The notes under the pieces were generated by a model that saw nothing but the letters and a program-made list of their open reading frames with translations, searched no databases and had not been told where the DNA came from. Shown here piece by piece: positions 31,721 to 40,075 of a DNA stretch of 64,000 nucleotides. The number at the start of each line of letters is the position of its first letter. Position 1 is the stretch's first letter. A program made the translations under genes and the position numbers. Source of the DNA: Acidobacteriota bacterium (lineage in GTDB: Bacteria; Acidobacteriota; Thermoanaerobaculia; Multivoradales; Multivoraceae); assembly GCA_026707325.1 (NCBI GenBank), contig JAPOXA010000007.1, positions 1 through 64,000 of the forward strand, given 5' to 3'.

Positions 31721-31975
31721 TCAGTCCTCCCGCTCGAAGGGCGGACGGAGGTACTCGAAGCGCAGGACGCGAATGGCCCGGCCGCTGAAGAAGATGAGGA
31801 CCGCGACTCCCGCTCCGCTCGAGAGCGCCATCAGCCAACTGAACTCCCGCCAGAGCATGACGATCCCGATCGTGAGTCCGCCCACGACGATGGCCGCCGC
31901 GAGCAGGCGGCCGGCGGTCCGGTCGAACGTCGGCGGCCGGATGATCGGCGAGGCGTCGTCGGGGGTTTCCGGCAT
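31721..31975 (-). CDS. Small two-helix membrane protein
   Basis: Predicted 84-residue protein with two hydrophobic helices (LLAAAIVVGGLTIGIVML and LMALSSGAGVAVLIFF) flanked by charged ends. No family was recognised. It sits between the GT9 and NUDIX genes on the same strand with 12-14 bp gaps, so it is most likely part of that operon. Confidence 0.7.
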   Translation of the reverse strand: MPETPDDASPIIRPPTFDRTAGRLLAAAIVVGGLTIGIVMLWREFSWLMALSSGAGVAVLIFFSGRAIRVLRFEYLRPPFERED

Positions 31976-31987
31976 CTCCCGGGGAGC

Positions 31988-33070
31988 TTATGCCGTGTCG
32001 AGTCTGGCCAGGCAGGCTGCCGCGACCCGGTCGGCATCGAGCCGCTCCATGCAGGCGAAGTCGCCGCGGCTGCAGGCGCGGCGCCAGCACGGCTGACAGT
32101 CCAGCGGCTGATCGAGTCGCACCGCGGCCGACCGGGGCCCGTAGGGACCGTTTCGGGCAGGATCGGTCGGGCCGAATACCGAAACGCAGGGCACGCCCAG
32201 CGCCGCCGCCAGGTGGGCGGGACCGGAGTCGCAGCCCAGGAACAGGGCCGCGCGCCGCAGCAGCGTCGCCAGTTCGCGGAGGTCGGTCGGCGGCGCCAGC
32301 AGGACGCGGCAGGCGTCCCCGGCGCCCGAGACGATCTCCTCGGCCGCCCGTCGCTCGTCTTCGCCTGCCCAGGCGACGACGACCGGCAGGTCGCGCTCGC
32401 TCCCGAGGCGCCGGACGACCGCCGCGAAGTGCCGCGGGGGCCAGTGCTTCGTGCGCCACACCGTTCCGGGCGACACCACCGCGTAGCGGCCGTCGCCCAG
32501 ACCGTGGCTCTCGAGGAACGCGAGGGACGCGGGCTCGGCGTAGTCGGGCAGGCGCCACTCCACGTCCTGGCCGGCGTCTCCGGCGAGCCCGGAAGCGCGA
32601 AGCAGGCCGAGGTTGCGGTCGACGACGTGCCTCACATCCAGGTCGACGGCGAAGCGCCGGTTGAGAAACAGGGCATTCAGCTCGCGGCTGCCCATCGCCG
32701 GCCCGCCGCGGAAGCCGACCCGCTCCCCGGCGCCGCTCCACCAGGCGACCAGGCCGCTCTTGGTGAGGCCCTGGACGTCGAGCGCCGCGTCGTACCGGCA
32801 GCTCCTGAGTTCGCGGCGGAAGCGCCTGAGCGCGTCGAGATGGGCGCCGATGCCACGGGTCCGTCGCGGATACAGGTGGACGCGGTCGACGCCGGCATGG
32901 CCGCGCAGCAGGCTCGCGGCCGGTTCCTGGATGGCCCAGCCGATGAACGCTTCCGGATGGGCGCGACGGAGCGCCGACACCACCGGGGCGGCGTGGAGGC
33001 AGTCGCCGATCGCGGAAAGGCGCACGAGCAGGACGCGGAGCGGCCGGCCTGGTTTCTGCTCGCGGGTCAT
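31988..33070 (-). CDS. GT9 glycosyltransferase (heptosyltransferase-like)
   Basis: Predicted 360-residue GT-B enzyme of the ADP-heptose:LPS heptosyltransferase family. Typical blocks are RVLLVRLSAIGDCLHAAPVV near the N-terminus, DVQGLTKSGLVAWWSGA, VVSPGTVWRTKHWPPRHFAA and FLGCDSGPAHLAAALGVP with VFGPTDPARNGPYG. The C-terminal cysteine cluster (CQPCWRRAC) also occurs in the family. ATG 33070 lies just after a dispersed repeat. It probably adds a core sugar to lipopolysaccharide at the cytoplasmic face. Confidence 0.92.
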   Translation of the reverse strand: MTREQKPGRPLRVLLVRLSAIGDCLHAAPVVSALRRAHPEAFIGWAIQEPAASLLRGHAGVDRVHLYPRRTRGIGAHLDALRRFRRELRSCRYDAALDVQGLTKSGLVAWWSGAGERVGFRGGPAMGSRELNALFLNRRFAVDLDVRHVVDRNLGLLRASGLAGDAGQDVEWRLPDYAEPASLAFLESHGLGDGRYAVVSPGTVWRTKHWPPRHFAAVVRRLGSERDLPVVVAWAGEDERRAAEEIVSGAGDACRVLLAPPTDLRELATLLRRAALFLGCDSGPAHLAAALGVPCVSVFGPTDPARNGPYGPRSAAVRLDQPLDCQPCWRRACSRGDFACMERLDADRVAAACLARLDTA

Positions 33071-33090
33071 TCCGTCAGAGCATAAGCGGA

Positions 33091-33156
33091 GCAAGGCCTT
33101 CGGCCTCGCGCTCTTTCCTTCAGAAGGCCGGCGGGGACGCCGACGCACCCAGTGTG
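33091..33156. repeat. Dispersed hairpin repeat, copy k
   Basis: Hairpins GCAAGGCCTTCGGCCTCGC and GCCGGCGGGGACGCCGAC plus tail GCACCCAGTGTGGA, upstream of the tRNA cluster. Confidence 0.8.
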
Positions 33157-33212
33157 GACCGTCGACGGAGTCACAGACTTGCAGCGGTGCTATCATCCCG
33201 CGCCTTGCCTGT

Positions 33213-33286
33213 CGGGGCGTGGCGCAGTCTGGTAGCGCACCTGCCTTGGGCGCAGGGGGTCCTCAGTTCAAATCTGGGCGCCCCGA
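33213..33286 (+). tRNA. tRNA-Pro(UGG)
   Basis: Acceptor CGGGGCG pairs with CGCCCCG; anticodon loop CTTGGGC; T-loop GTTCAAATC. CCA is not encoded. First of four plus-strand tRNAs. Confidence 0.93.
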
Positions 33287-33329
33287 TATCGCTCGCATGC
33301 TCAGGCCTCGGCTACCCTGTCGCTTTCGT

Positions 33330-33406
33330 CTGCCTGTAGCTCAGCTGGATAGAGCGGCGGCCTTCTAAGCCGCGGGTCGGGGGTTCGAGTCCCTCCAGGC
33401 AGGCCA
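33330..33406 (+). tRNA. tRNA-Arg(UCU)
   Basis: Acceptor CTGCCTG pairs with CAGGCAG; anticodon loop CTTCTAA; CCA encoded at 33404-33406. Confidence 0.95.
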
Positions 33407-33436
33407 GATCGTTGAGAGTTCGGTTCGAGGATGTCT

Positions 33437-33513
33437 GGTGGATGTAGCTCAACCGGTAGAGCGCTTGATTGTGGTTCAAGTGGTTGGGGGTTCAAGTCCC
33501 CTCATCCACCCCA
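33437..33513 (+). tRNA. tRNA-His(GUG)
   Basis: Acceptor GTGGATG with the extra 5' G typical of tRNA-His, pairing with CATCCAC plus C; anticodon loop TTGTGGT; CCA encoded. Confidence 0.95.
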
Positions 33514-33540
33514 TCTCGACTCCGACATCGTCCCGTTCGC

Positions 33541-33617
33541 GCGCCCGTAGCTCAGCTGGATAGAGCGACGGCCTCCGGAGCCGTAGGTCAGGGGTTCGAA
33601 TCCCTTCGGGCGCACCA
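33541..33617 (+). tRNA. tRNA-Arg(CCG)
   Basis: Acceptor GCGCCCG pairs with CGGGCGC; anticodon loop CTCCGGA; CCA encoded at 33615-33617. Last of the cluster. Confidence 0.95.
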
Positions 33618-33621
33618 CGAT

Positions 33622-33695
33622 GGAGCCGATCCTTCGGATCGGCGCGTCTTCTGGCCGCCCGCGGCGGCGGCGGGTCAGACGACCCACGCACCCAG
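33622..33695. repeat. Dispersed hairpin repeat, copy l
   Basis: Hairpins GCCGATCCTTCGGATCGGC, GCCGCCCGCGGCGGC and GGGTCAGACGACCC with tail ACGCACCCAG. All stems are self-complementary although their sequences differ from other copies. It lies just after tRNA-Arg(CCG). Confidence 0.85.
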
Positions 33696-33702
33696 CAGGA
33701 CC

Positions 33703-36036
33703 TCAAAGCACTTCGAGCGGGGCGAAGCGGCGGACGAGCTTCCGCTTGCCGGCCTTGTCGAAAAAGACGGTCAGCTTCGCGTTCTCGCCGTCTCCGTCGA
33801 GCTGCAGGACGACGCCCTTGCCCAGGGTCGCATGGCGAACGACGGCGCCGGGTCGAAGCACGCCGGCAATCCGTTCGCTCGGCGGTTTCCTTGCCGGCAT
33901 GGCGCTGGTGTCTCGCGCTGCCCGGAAGGACGCACCTCCGCCGGCGCGGTCGCCGCCGAAGTAGCTGCGCACGCCGGCGGTCCGCGGGCCGCCCCAGAGT
34001 TCCGTGCTGCGCGTGGTTTCGACGAGTTCCTCCGGCAGGTCGGCGAGGAAGGGCGACGGCTGCTGGTCCTGGAACTGTCCGGCGACCATCCGGCGGCGGC
34101 AGCCGCTGAGGAACAGCCGCTGCTCGGCCCGGGTCATGCCGACGTAGAACAGCCGCCTCTCCTCCTCGATGTCGCGGGCCGCGAAGCCGGCGTGGAAGTG
34201 CGGGAGCAGGCCGTCCTCGAGACCGGTGACGAAGACGGCCGGATACTCGAGGCCCTTGGCGCTGTGCAGGGTCATCAGGGCGACGCCCAGCTCGGCGTTC
34301 AGGCCGTCCGTGTCGCTGACCAGGGAGACGTAGTCCAGGAAGTTCACGAGGGGACTGACGGCTGGCTCCGCCGCGTCCGACCCGTCGTCGAAGAGGGGCG
34401 CCTCGCCGGTATCCGTGCCCTCCCCGTCGCCGGGAACGGCGGCGGTCCTCGCCGGAACGCCGCTCAGACCGTGCAGGGTCTCGAAATCGTGGGCCGAAGA
34501 CACGAGCTCGTTCAGGTTCTCCAGCCGTTCCTGGGCCTCCTCGTCGCCCTTGCCGTAGAGCGCCTCGAAGCCGGCGGCGACGATCGTGCCCCGCACGAGT
34601 TCGGCCAGGGGCTGGCGTTCCGCCTCCCCGCGCAGCGCCTCGATCAGGCCCTTGAAGTTCCGGACCGCTCGCAGGCTGCGGGCCGGCAACTCCTGCAGGG
34701 GGTCGAGGCGGATCGCGTCCCACAGGGAGTTGCCCATTTCGGCGGCGCGCTCGAGCAGCACCTGCTCTGTCCTGCCGCCGATGCCCCGCCGCGGCTGGTT
34801 CAGGATCCGGCGCAGGGAGAGGTTGTCCTGCGGGTTGGCGATGACCCGCAGGTAGGCGATCAGGTCCTTCACCTCGGCGCGCTCGTAGAAGCGGATGCCG
34901 GCGACCAGGCAGTAGGGGATCTCGTTGCGCAGCAACTGGTCCTCGATGGCCCGGGTCTGCGCGTTCGTCCGCACCAGCACGGCCATGTCCCCGAACTCGA
35001 AGCCCTCCGTGCGCAGTTCCGCCAGCCGCCCGACGACCCAGCGCGCCTCGTCCTCGTGGTCGCCGGCGTAGAAGAGCTCCAGGGAGTCGCCGGCGCCCTT
35101 GTCCGTCCACAGGGTCTTGCCCCGGCGCTGTTCGTTGCGGGAGATGACGGCGCCCGAAGCATCGAGGATGTTCTGGGTCGAGCGGTAGTTCCGCTCCAGC
35201 TTGCGGACGCAGCCGCCCGGGAAGTGCTTCTCGAACCGCAGCAGGTTGTCGAGTTCGGCCCCGCGCCAGCCGTAGATGCTCTGGTCCTCGTCGCCGACCG
35301 CGGTCAGGCCCGAGACGGTACCGTCCGGGTCGATCACCAGGTTCTTGACCAGTTCCAGTTGGGCCGCGTTCGTGTCCTGGAACTCGTCGACGAGCAGGTG
35401 GCGGAACCGTCCCCTGACCTGCGCGCCGACCTCCTCGTCGTCACGCAGGAGGCGTACGGCGAGCGCGATCAGATCGTCGAAGTCGACGCCGCCGGTTCGG
35501 CGCAGCTCGGCCTGGTAGCGGCGGAACACGAGCGCGACGTGACGGTCGAAGAAGTCCTCGGCCTCCTTCTCGAACGCGGGCGGCGTCAGCAGGCGGTTCT
35601 TCGCCCCGCTGATCCGCCCCTGGACCGCGCGCGGCTGGAACGCCTGTTCGTCGAGGTTCTCGGCCTTGAGCGACGCCTTGATCAGCCGCAACTGGTCCGG
35701 CGCGTCGACGATCGCGAAGTCCGGCCGCAGACCGACCCGGTCGCCGTAGCGCCGTAGCAGACGGACGCAGAAACGGTGGAAGGTGCCGACGAAGACGCTG
35801 GCATTGCCGCCGACCAGGTCGAGCGCCCGCCCGCGCATCTCGTCCGCTGCCTTGTTGGTGAAGGTGACGGCCGCGATCCGCCACGGCTCGACGTTCCGCT
35901 CGGCGATCAGCCAGGCGATCCGGTAGGTGATGACCCGCGTCTTGCCCGATCCGGCGCCGGCGACGACGAGCAACGGGCCGCCGTCGTGGGTGACCGCCGC
36001 GAGTTGTTCCGGGTTCAGGCGGGAACGGAAGTCCAC
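33703..36036 (-). CDS. UvrD/PcrA-type superfamily 1 DNA helicase
   Basis: Predicted 777-residue 3'-5' DNA helicase for repair and replication restart. Motif I GAGSGKTRVITYR, Ia TFTNKAADEM, motif II region VDEFQDTNAAQ, motif III DEDQSIYGWRGAE, IV/V TLHSAKGLEYPAVFVTG and VI YVGMTRAEQRL are all present. A short C-terminal tail (VVRHATLGKGVVLQLDGDG) matches the PcrA/UvrD C-terminal domain. GTG 36036 is used, just after the glmU stop; a TTG at 36084 would overlap glmU. Confidence 0.92.
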   Translation of the reverse strand: MDFRSRLNPEQLAAVTHDGGPLLVVAGAGSGKTRVITYRIAWLIAERNVEPWRIAAVTFTNKAADEMRGRALDLVGGNASVFVGTFHRFCVRLLRRYGDRVGLRPDFAIVDAPDQLRLIKASLKAENLDEQAFQPRAVQGRISGAKNRLLTPPAFEKEAEDFFDRHVALVFRRYQAELRRTGGVDFDDLIALAVRLLRDDEEVGAQVRGRFRHLLVDEFQDTNAAQLELVKNLVIDPDGTVSGLTAVGDEDQSIYGWRGAELDNLLRFEKHFPGGCVRKLERNYRSTQNILDASGAVISRNEQRRGKTLWTDKGAGDSLELFYAGDHEDEARWVVGRLAELRTEGFEFGDMAVLVRTNAQTRAIEDQLLRNEIPYCLVAGIRFYERAEVKDLIAYLRVIANPQDNLSLRRILNQPRRGIGGRTEQVLLERAAEMGNSLWDAIRLDPLQELPARSLRAVRNFKGLIEALRGEAERQPLAELVRGTIVAAGFEALYGKGDEEAQERLENLNELVSSAHDFETLHGLSGVPARTAAVPGDGEGTDTGEAPLFDDGSDAAEPAVSPLVNFLDYVSLVSDTDGLNAELGVALMTLHSAKGLEYPAVFVTGLEDGLLPHFHAGFAARDIEEERRLFYVGMTRAEQRLFLSGCRRRMVAGQFQDQQPSPFLADLPEELVETTRSTELWGGPRTAGVRSYFGGDRAGGGASFRAARDTSAMPARKPPSERIAGVLRPGAVVRHATLGKGVVLQLDGDGENAKLTVFFDKAGKRKLVRRFAPLEVL

Positions 36037-36040
36037 GCCG

Positions 36041-37327
36041 TCACCGGGGGCGGCGCTTGATGTTCTTCTGTCGCGCGCGCCCAACCGCGAGCGACTCTTC
36101 GGGCACGTCCTTCGTGATCACCGATCCGGCGCCGGTGTAGGCGCCGGCGCCGACCTCGACCGGCGCCACCAGGATGCAGTCGCTGCCGACGAACGCACCC
36201 TCGCCGATCACCGTCCGGCTCTTCTTCTTGCCGTCGTAGTTGCAGGTGATGACCCCGGCGCCGATGTTGGCGCCGGCGCCCACCGAGGCGTCGCCAAGAT
36301 AGGCGAGATGGGACGCCTTGACGCCGGGACCCAGCGTCGCCTTCTTGACCTCGACGAAGTTGCCCACCTTGGCGCCGTCCTCGAGCACCGCCTCCGGGCG
36401 CAGACGGGCGAAGGGGCCGATCGTGCAGTCGGCGGCGACGCGCGCGCCATCGAGCACCGAGTAGGGCAACACCTCGACGCCGTCGGCGAGGACGCTGTCG
36501 CGGATCCAGGCGCCGGCGTGGACAGTGCAGCCGCTCCCCAGGCTGGTGGCGCCGAGCAGGGTGACGTTGGGATGCAGTATCGAGTCGGCGCCGACCGTCA
36601 CGCCGGCATCGATCCAGACGCTCTCCGGGTCGAGGACGGTGACGCCCGCGGCAAGCAGGGCATCGACGCTGCGCCGGTAGAAGACGCGCTGAACGGCCGC
36701 GAGCTCCGCCCGCGAGTTGACTCCCAGCACCTCCGAGGCGTCCTCGACCCGGACCGCCGCCACCGGCTGCTCGCGAGCCGCGGCCGAGACGGCATCCGTC
36801 AGATGGAACTCGCCCCCGGCGCTGCCGGCGTCGACCTTCTCGAGCCAGTCGAAGATCTCCGGAACGGGAAGCGCATAGTGGCCGGCGTTGACCGTACGAA
36901 GCACGAGCGTGTCGTCGTCGGCGACCGCAACACTGCCCCAGCCGGCGCCGGCGGCATCGAGCAGGGCTCGCAGGGTTTCCGGGCGCACCAGGGGCGCGTC
37001 GCCCGAGAGGACCAAGGCGAGTCCCTCGGAGCGCAGGGACTCGCGAGCCATCGACAGCGCGTGTCCCGTGCCCCGCTGCTCCGGCTGCTCCACCCAAACG
37101 ATGTCGCCCGCGCCCGCGTCCTCGCTTTCGAGCACCGACCGGATCTCGTCCGCGTCGCTGCCTGCAACGACGCAGATCGGAGCGCAGCCCGCCTCGCGCG
37201 CGGCCCGCACGACCCAGGACACGAGCGGCTTGCCGCCCACCCGGTGAAGGACCTTCGGCTGTTCCGAACGGAGACGCTTGCTGTGACCGGCGGCGAGGAC
37301 GACCGCCGCGGCGGTGCCGGACGTCAT
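36041..37327 (-). CDS. glmU: Bifunctional GlmU (GlcN-1-P acetyltransferase/GlcNAc-1-P uridyltransferase)
   Basis: Predicted 428-residue enzyme making UDP-GlcNAc for peptidoglycan and LPS. The uridyltransferase half begins AVVLAAGHSKRLRSEQPKVL and has EQRGTGHAL and SGDAPLVRPET. The left-handed beta-helix acetyltransferase half shows GPFARLRPEAVLEDGAKVGN, EVKKATLGPG, HLAYLGDASVGAGANIGAG and TCNYDGKKK. It is slightly shorter than the E. coli enzyme (456). ATG 37327 overlaps the stop of the upstream TPR-like gene (ATGA). Confidence 0.95.
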   Translation of the reverse strand: MTSGTAAAVVLAAGHSKRLRSEQPKVLHRVGGKPLVSWVVRAAREAGCAPICVVAGSDADEIRSVLESEDAGAGDIVWVEQPEQRGTGHALSMARESLRSEGLALVLSGDAPLVRPETLRALLDAAGAGWGSVAVADDDTLVLRTVNAGHYALPVPEIFDWLEKVDAGSAGGEFHLTDAVSAAAREQPVAAVRVEDASEVLGVNSRAELAAVQRVFYRRSVDALLAAGVTVLDPESVWIDAGVTVGADSILHPNVTLLGATSLGSGCTVHAGAWIRDSVLADGVEVLPYSVLDGARVAADCTIGPFARLRPEAVLEDGAKVGNFVEVKKATLGPGVKASHLAYLGDASVGAGANIGAGVITCNYDGKKKSRTVIGEGAFVGSDCILVAPVEVGAGAYTGAGSVITKDVPEESLAVGRARQKNIKRRPR

Positions 37328-37824
37328 CCTCCGTCGCTGTGGTCATGGACGAGGCTGAGGAAGCGCTCGTCTTCGTTGAGGGATTCGAAGTCCGTGTCGT
37401 GAAAGGCCCGCACCCGGTTCGTCGGATCCAGTTCGACCGCCTTCGCGAGCGAATCGAGCGCGGACTCCGATTCGCCCAGCAGGGCGCGGATACAGGAAGC
37501 AAGGTAGACGAAGCGACCGTCCCTGGTGCGCGATCCCGCCGTACAGATCTTCAGGGCGCCCTCCAGGTCGCCGTCGTTCCGGGCCATGACCGCCTCGATG
37601 AACGCGTCGCCGCCCTTCCCGTCCTTCGACGCTTCGGCCCGGCCGCATGCCGTGAGGTAGTCCCTGGCGCGGCTCGTGAGCCGGCTCTCCGCCCCCGCGG
37701 CGATCACCGCCTCGAACTCGGCCCGGGCTTCAGGGACCCGATCCCCGTGGAACAGCTCGATCCCGGCTTCGAGTTTCTTCAACGCGGCGACCGCCGCCTC
37801 CGACCCAGCCCCGCTGCTCGCCAT
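37324..37824 (-). CDS. TPR-like protein, function unknown
   Basis: Predicted 166-residue alanine-rich helical protein. Residues about 10-60 and 85-150 look like TPR helix pairs (LEAGIELFHGDRVPEARAEF; ALDSLAKAVELDPTNRVRAF). No signal peptide. It overlaps glmU by 4 nt and is probably co-translated with it. Likely a protein-interaction module; partners unknown. Confidence 0.75.
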   Translation of the reverse strand: MASSGAGSEAAVAALKKLEAGIELFHGDRVPEARAEFEAVIAAGAESRLTSRARDYLTACGRAEASKDGKGGDAFIEAVMARNDGDLEGALKICTAGSRTRDGRFVYLASCIRALLGESESALDSLAKAVELDPTNRVRAFHDTDFESLNEDERFLSLVHDHSDGG

Positions 37825-37908
37825 CCACTACCTCCGACTCGACGCCTGCCGACCATTCGGCCTACCGACCACTCGGAACGCGCAACCCTAGCGCAGAATT
37901 GGCGCCTC

Positions 37909-38472
37909 CTACAGCGGAATGTAGTCCTCGCGGAGCAGCGCGTACAGGTAGTGGTCGGTGCGGCGGCCCTGCAGCACGAAGTAGGAACGGAGCCTGCCTT
38001 CGCGCACGAACCCCAGCTTCTCCAGCACCCTGCGGGAGGCGTCGTTGTCGATCGCGCAGCGGGCCTCGAGGCGCTCAAGCGGCGTACGCAGCAGGAGCTC
38101 GGGCAGCAACTGGCCGAGCGCGGCGGTCATCATGCCGCGACCGTGGTGCCGCGTCGCGAGCGCGTAGCCGAGTTCGCCCAGGCCGTGCTCCCAGTTCACG
38201 ACCGCCAGCGTGATCCAGCCCGAGCGCTCGCGGTCGGTTTCGATCATCCAGGTGTAGCGCTCGCCGCGACCGCGGTAGAGGTCCCTGGGGCGCTGCGCCG
38301 CAAGGTCCGCGCGCAGCCTGGCGACGGACACGTTGTGGAGTGGCTGGTAGCGGCGCACGGCGGGTTCGGCGCGCCAGCGACGGAGGAACGCCGCATCCGA
38401 AGGCCGCGCCGGCCGAACGACGACGTCGATCGCGGGAGGAGGCAGTGGATGACGTGTCAGGGGGCTGGTCAT
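37909..38472 (-). CDS. GNAT-family N-acetyltransferase (RimJ/RimL type)
   Basis: Predicted 187-residue acetyltransferase. The acetyl-CoA loop is GYALATRHHGRGMMTAALGQ, and the typical C-terminal block is RCAIDNDASRRVLEKLGFVR with EGRLRSYFVLQGRRTDHYLY, matching ribosomal-protein alanine acetyltransferase relatives. The substrate cannot be told. It starts 2 bp after the stop of the upstream GT2 gene on the same strand. Confidence 0.88.
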   Translation of the reverse strand: MTSPLTRHPLPPPAIDVVVRPARPSDAAFLRRWRAEPAVRRYQPLHNVSVARLRADLAAQRPRDLYRGRGERYTWMIETDRERSGWITLAVVNWEHGLGELGYALATRHHGRGMMTAALGQLLPELLLRTPLERLEARCAIDNDASRRVLEKLGFVREGRLRSYFVLQGRRTDHYLYALLREDYIPL

Positions 38473-38474
38473 CG

Positions 38475-39977
38475 CTACAGGGTGCGGCGCCCCAGCCTGG
38501 GCAGGGCGCCGCCGAGGGCAATCAGGCTATACCCCTGGGCGAACAGGTAGAGAAAAGGCAGGGACCACCAGCGCCCGTAGAGTCCCGCGGCGGCGACGCA
38601 GACCCAGAAGTAGAGCGCGAGAGTCGCTTCGCCCCAGAGACTCCATACCGCGGCCGACCGGTAGAGCGCCGGCGGGTTCCGCGCGGCCGCCGGGATCTTC
38701 GGCGTGCGGGCGAAGACGCCGCCCCGGCGCAACAGCCCGCTGATCGTCGCGGCCGAGTTGTTGAGCGACAGACCGATGCCGATGGACATCGCGAGCGGCA
38801 CGTCGAACCAGAACCTGGACCCGCGCCTCCCGGCCCGGCGCTGGCCGGCGGCGTAGCAACCGGCAACCGCCACCGTCCCGAGCAGGAACAGGGGCGCGTC
38901 GATCCACAGCAGAAGGTGCGGCGACTCCTGCCGCTCCAGGATCGCCGGCAACAGGAGAAGGCCGAGAGCCACGAGCAACGGGTAGCAGATGCCGGACGTG
39001 AGGTGCGCGGCAGCCGCCAGCTTGACCCGCGGCCTCACCCGGCTGCGCAGGATGCGCCCGAGGAGCTTGCGCATCGTCTGGGCCGATCCCCGGGCCCAGC
39101 GGTGTTGCTGGCTCTTGAAGTCGTTGACCCGGGCCGGCAACTCCGCCGGCACCGCGAGGTCCGTCATCAGCTTGAAGCGCCATCCGGCGAGCTGGGCCCG
39201 ATAGGAGAGATCGAGATCCTCGGTCAGGGTGTCGACCTGCCAGCCTCCCGCTTCCTCGATCGCGCGCCGCCGCCAGACGCCCGCGGTGCCGTTGAAGTTG
39301 AAGAAGCAGCCCGCCCGGTAGCGAGCCGCCTGCTCGACCAGGAAGTGGCCGTCGAGCAATACCGCCTGGGCGCGGGTCAGGAGCGAGTCCTTGCGGTTCA
39401 TGTGGCCCCAGCACGCCTGGACCATGCCCAGGCCGGGATCGCGGAAGGCCGGCACCGTCCGCCGCAGGAAGTCGGGTTCCGGCACGAAGTCGGCATCGAA
39501 GATCGCCACCAGCTCCCCCCGCGCCTGCTCCAGACCGGCAGCCAGCGCACCGGCCTTGAAACCCCGCCGGTCCTTCCGCCGCAGGTGCCGAATGAGCGGC
39601 AGCGGCCGGTTCCGCCCGGACGCCCGGACGAGCTCGGCCTCGACCCGGTCGGCGGTGTCGTCGGTCGAGTCGTCGAGGATCTGGACCTCGAGCCGGTCCG
39701 CGGGGTAGTCGAAGTCGAGAACGGCGGCGATCAGCCGGGGCGCGACGTAGCGCTCGTTGTAGATCGGCAGTTGGACGGTGACCAGGGGCCACGCGGCATT
39801 GCCCTGCGCGCTATCTTGGACCTCAGCGGAGTCCGTGCCGCCATCCTCGCCGGCGACCGGCGATCGCGACATGCGAAGCACCAGGAGCAGGACCAGCCGA
39901 TGCAGTCCGTAGAGAGCGAGCGTACCGAGAACGGCGTAGTAGACCACCAGCGCCGCCAAACCTGTCGCTGACTCCAT
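38475..39977 (-). CDS. Membrane GT2 glycosyltransferase, cellulose synthase-like
   Basis: Predicted 500-residue processive-type glycosyltransferase. One N-terminal membrane helix is followed by a cytosolic GT2 domain with VQLPIYNERYV, LDDSTDDTAD, IFDADFVPEPDFL, LTEDLDLSYRAQLAGW and QQHRWARGSAQ (the Q-x-x-R-W motif), then four to five membrane helices. This D,D,D,QxxRW pattern marks inverting synthases such as those for cellulose or (gluco)mannan. No BcsB, C or Z neighbour is present. ATG 39977 is chosen; an upstream start at 40001 adds eight residues. Confidence 0.88.
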   Translation of the reverse strand: MESATGLAALVVYYAVLGTLALYGLHRLVLLLVLRMSRSPVAGEDGGTDSAEVQDSAQGNAAWPLVTVQLPIYNERYVAPRLIAAVLDFDYPADRLEVQILDDSTDDTADRVEAELVRASGRNRPLPLIRHLRRKDRRGFKAGALAAGLEQARGELVAIFDADFVPEPDFLRRTVPAFRDPGLGMVQACWGHMNRKDSLLTRAQAVLLDGHFLVEQAARYRAGCFFNFNGTAGVWRRRAIEEAGGWQVDTLTEDLDLSYRAQLAGWRFKLMTDLAVPAELPARVNDFKSQQHRWARGSAQTMRKLLGRILRSRVRPRVKLAAAAHLTSGICYPLLVALGLLLLPAILERQESPHLLLWIDAPLFLLGTVAVAGCYAAGQRRAGRRGSRFWFDVPLAMSIGIGLSLNNSAATISGLLRRGGVFARTPKIPAAARNPPALYRSAAVWSLWGEATLALYFWVCVAAAGLYGRWWSLPFLYLFAQGYSLIALGGALPRLGRRTL

Positions 39978-40075
39978 GTTTGGCCCCAGCCCCCACCTCA
40001 CCAGGAGCTTGCGCCCGCAGAATTCACGAGTGGCATTCTACGGCGCAAGCTCCTGGCAGCACGGACGTTGACGAT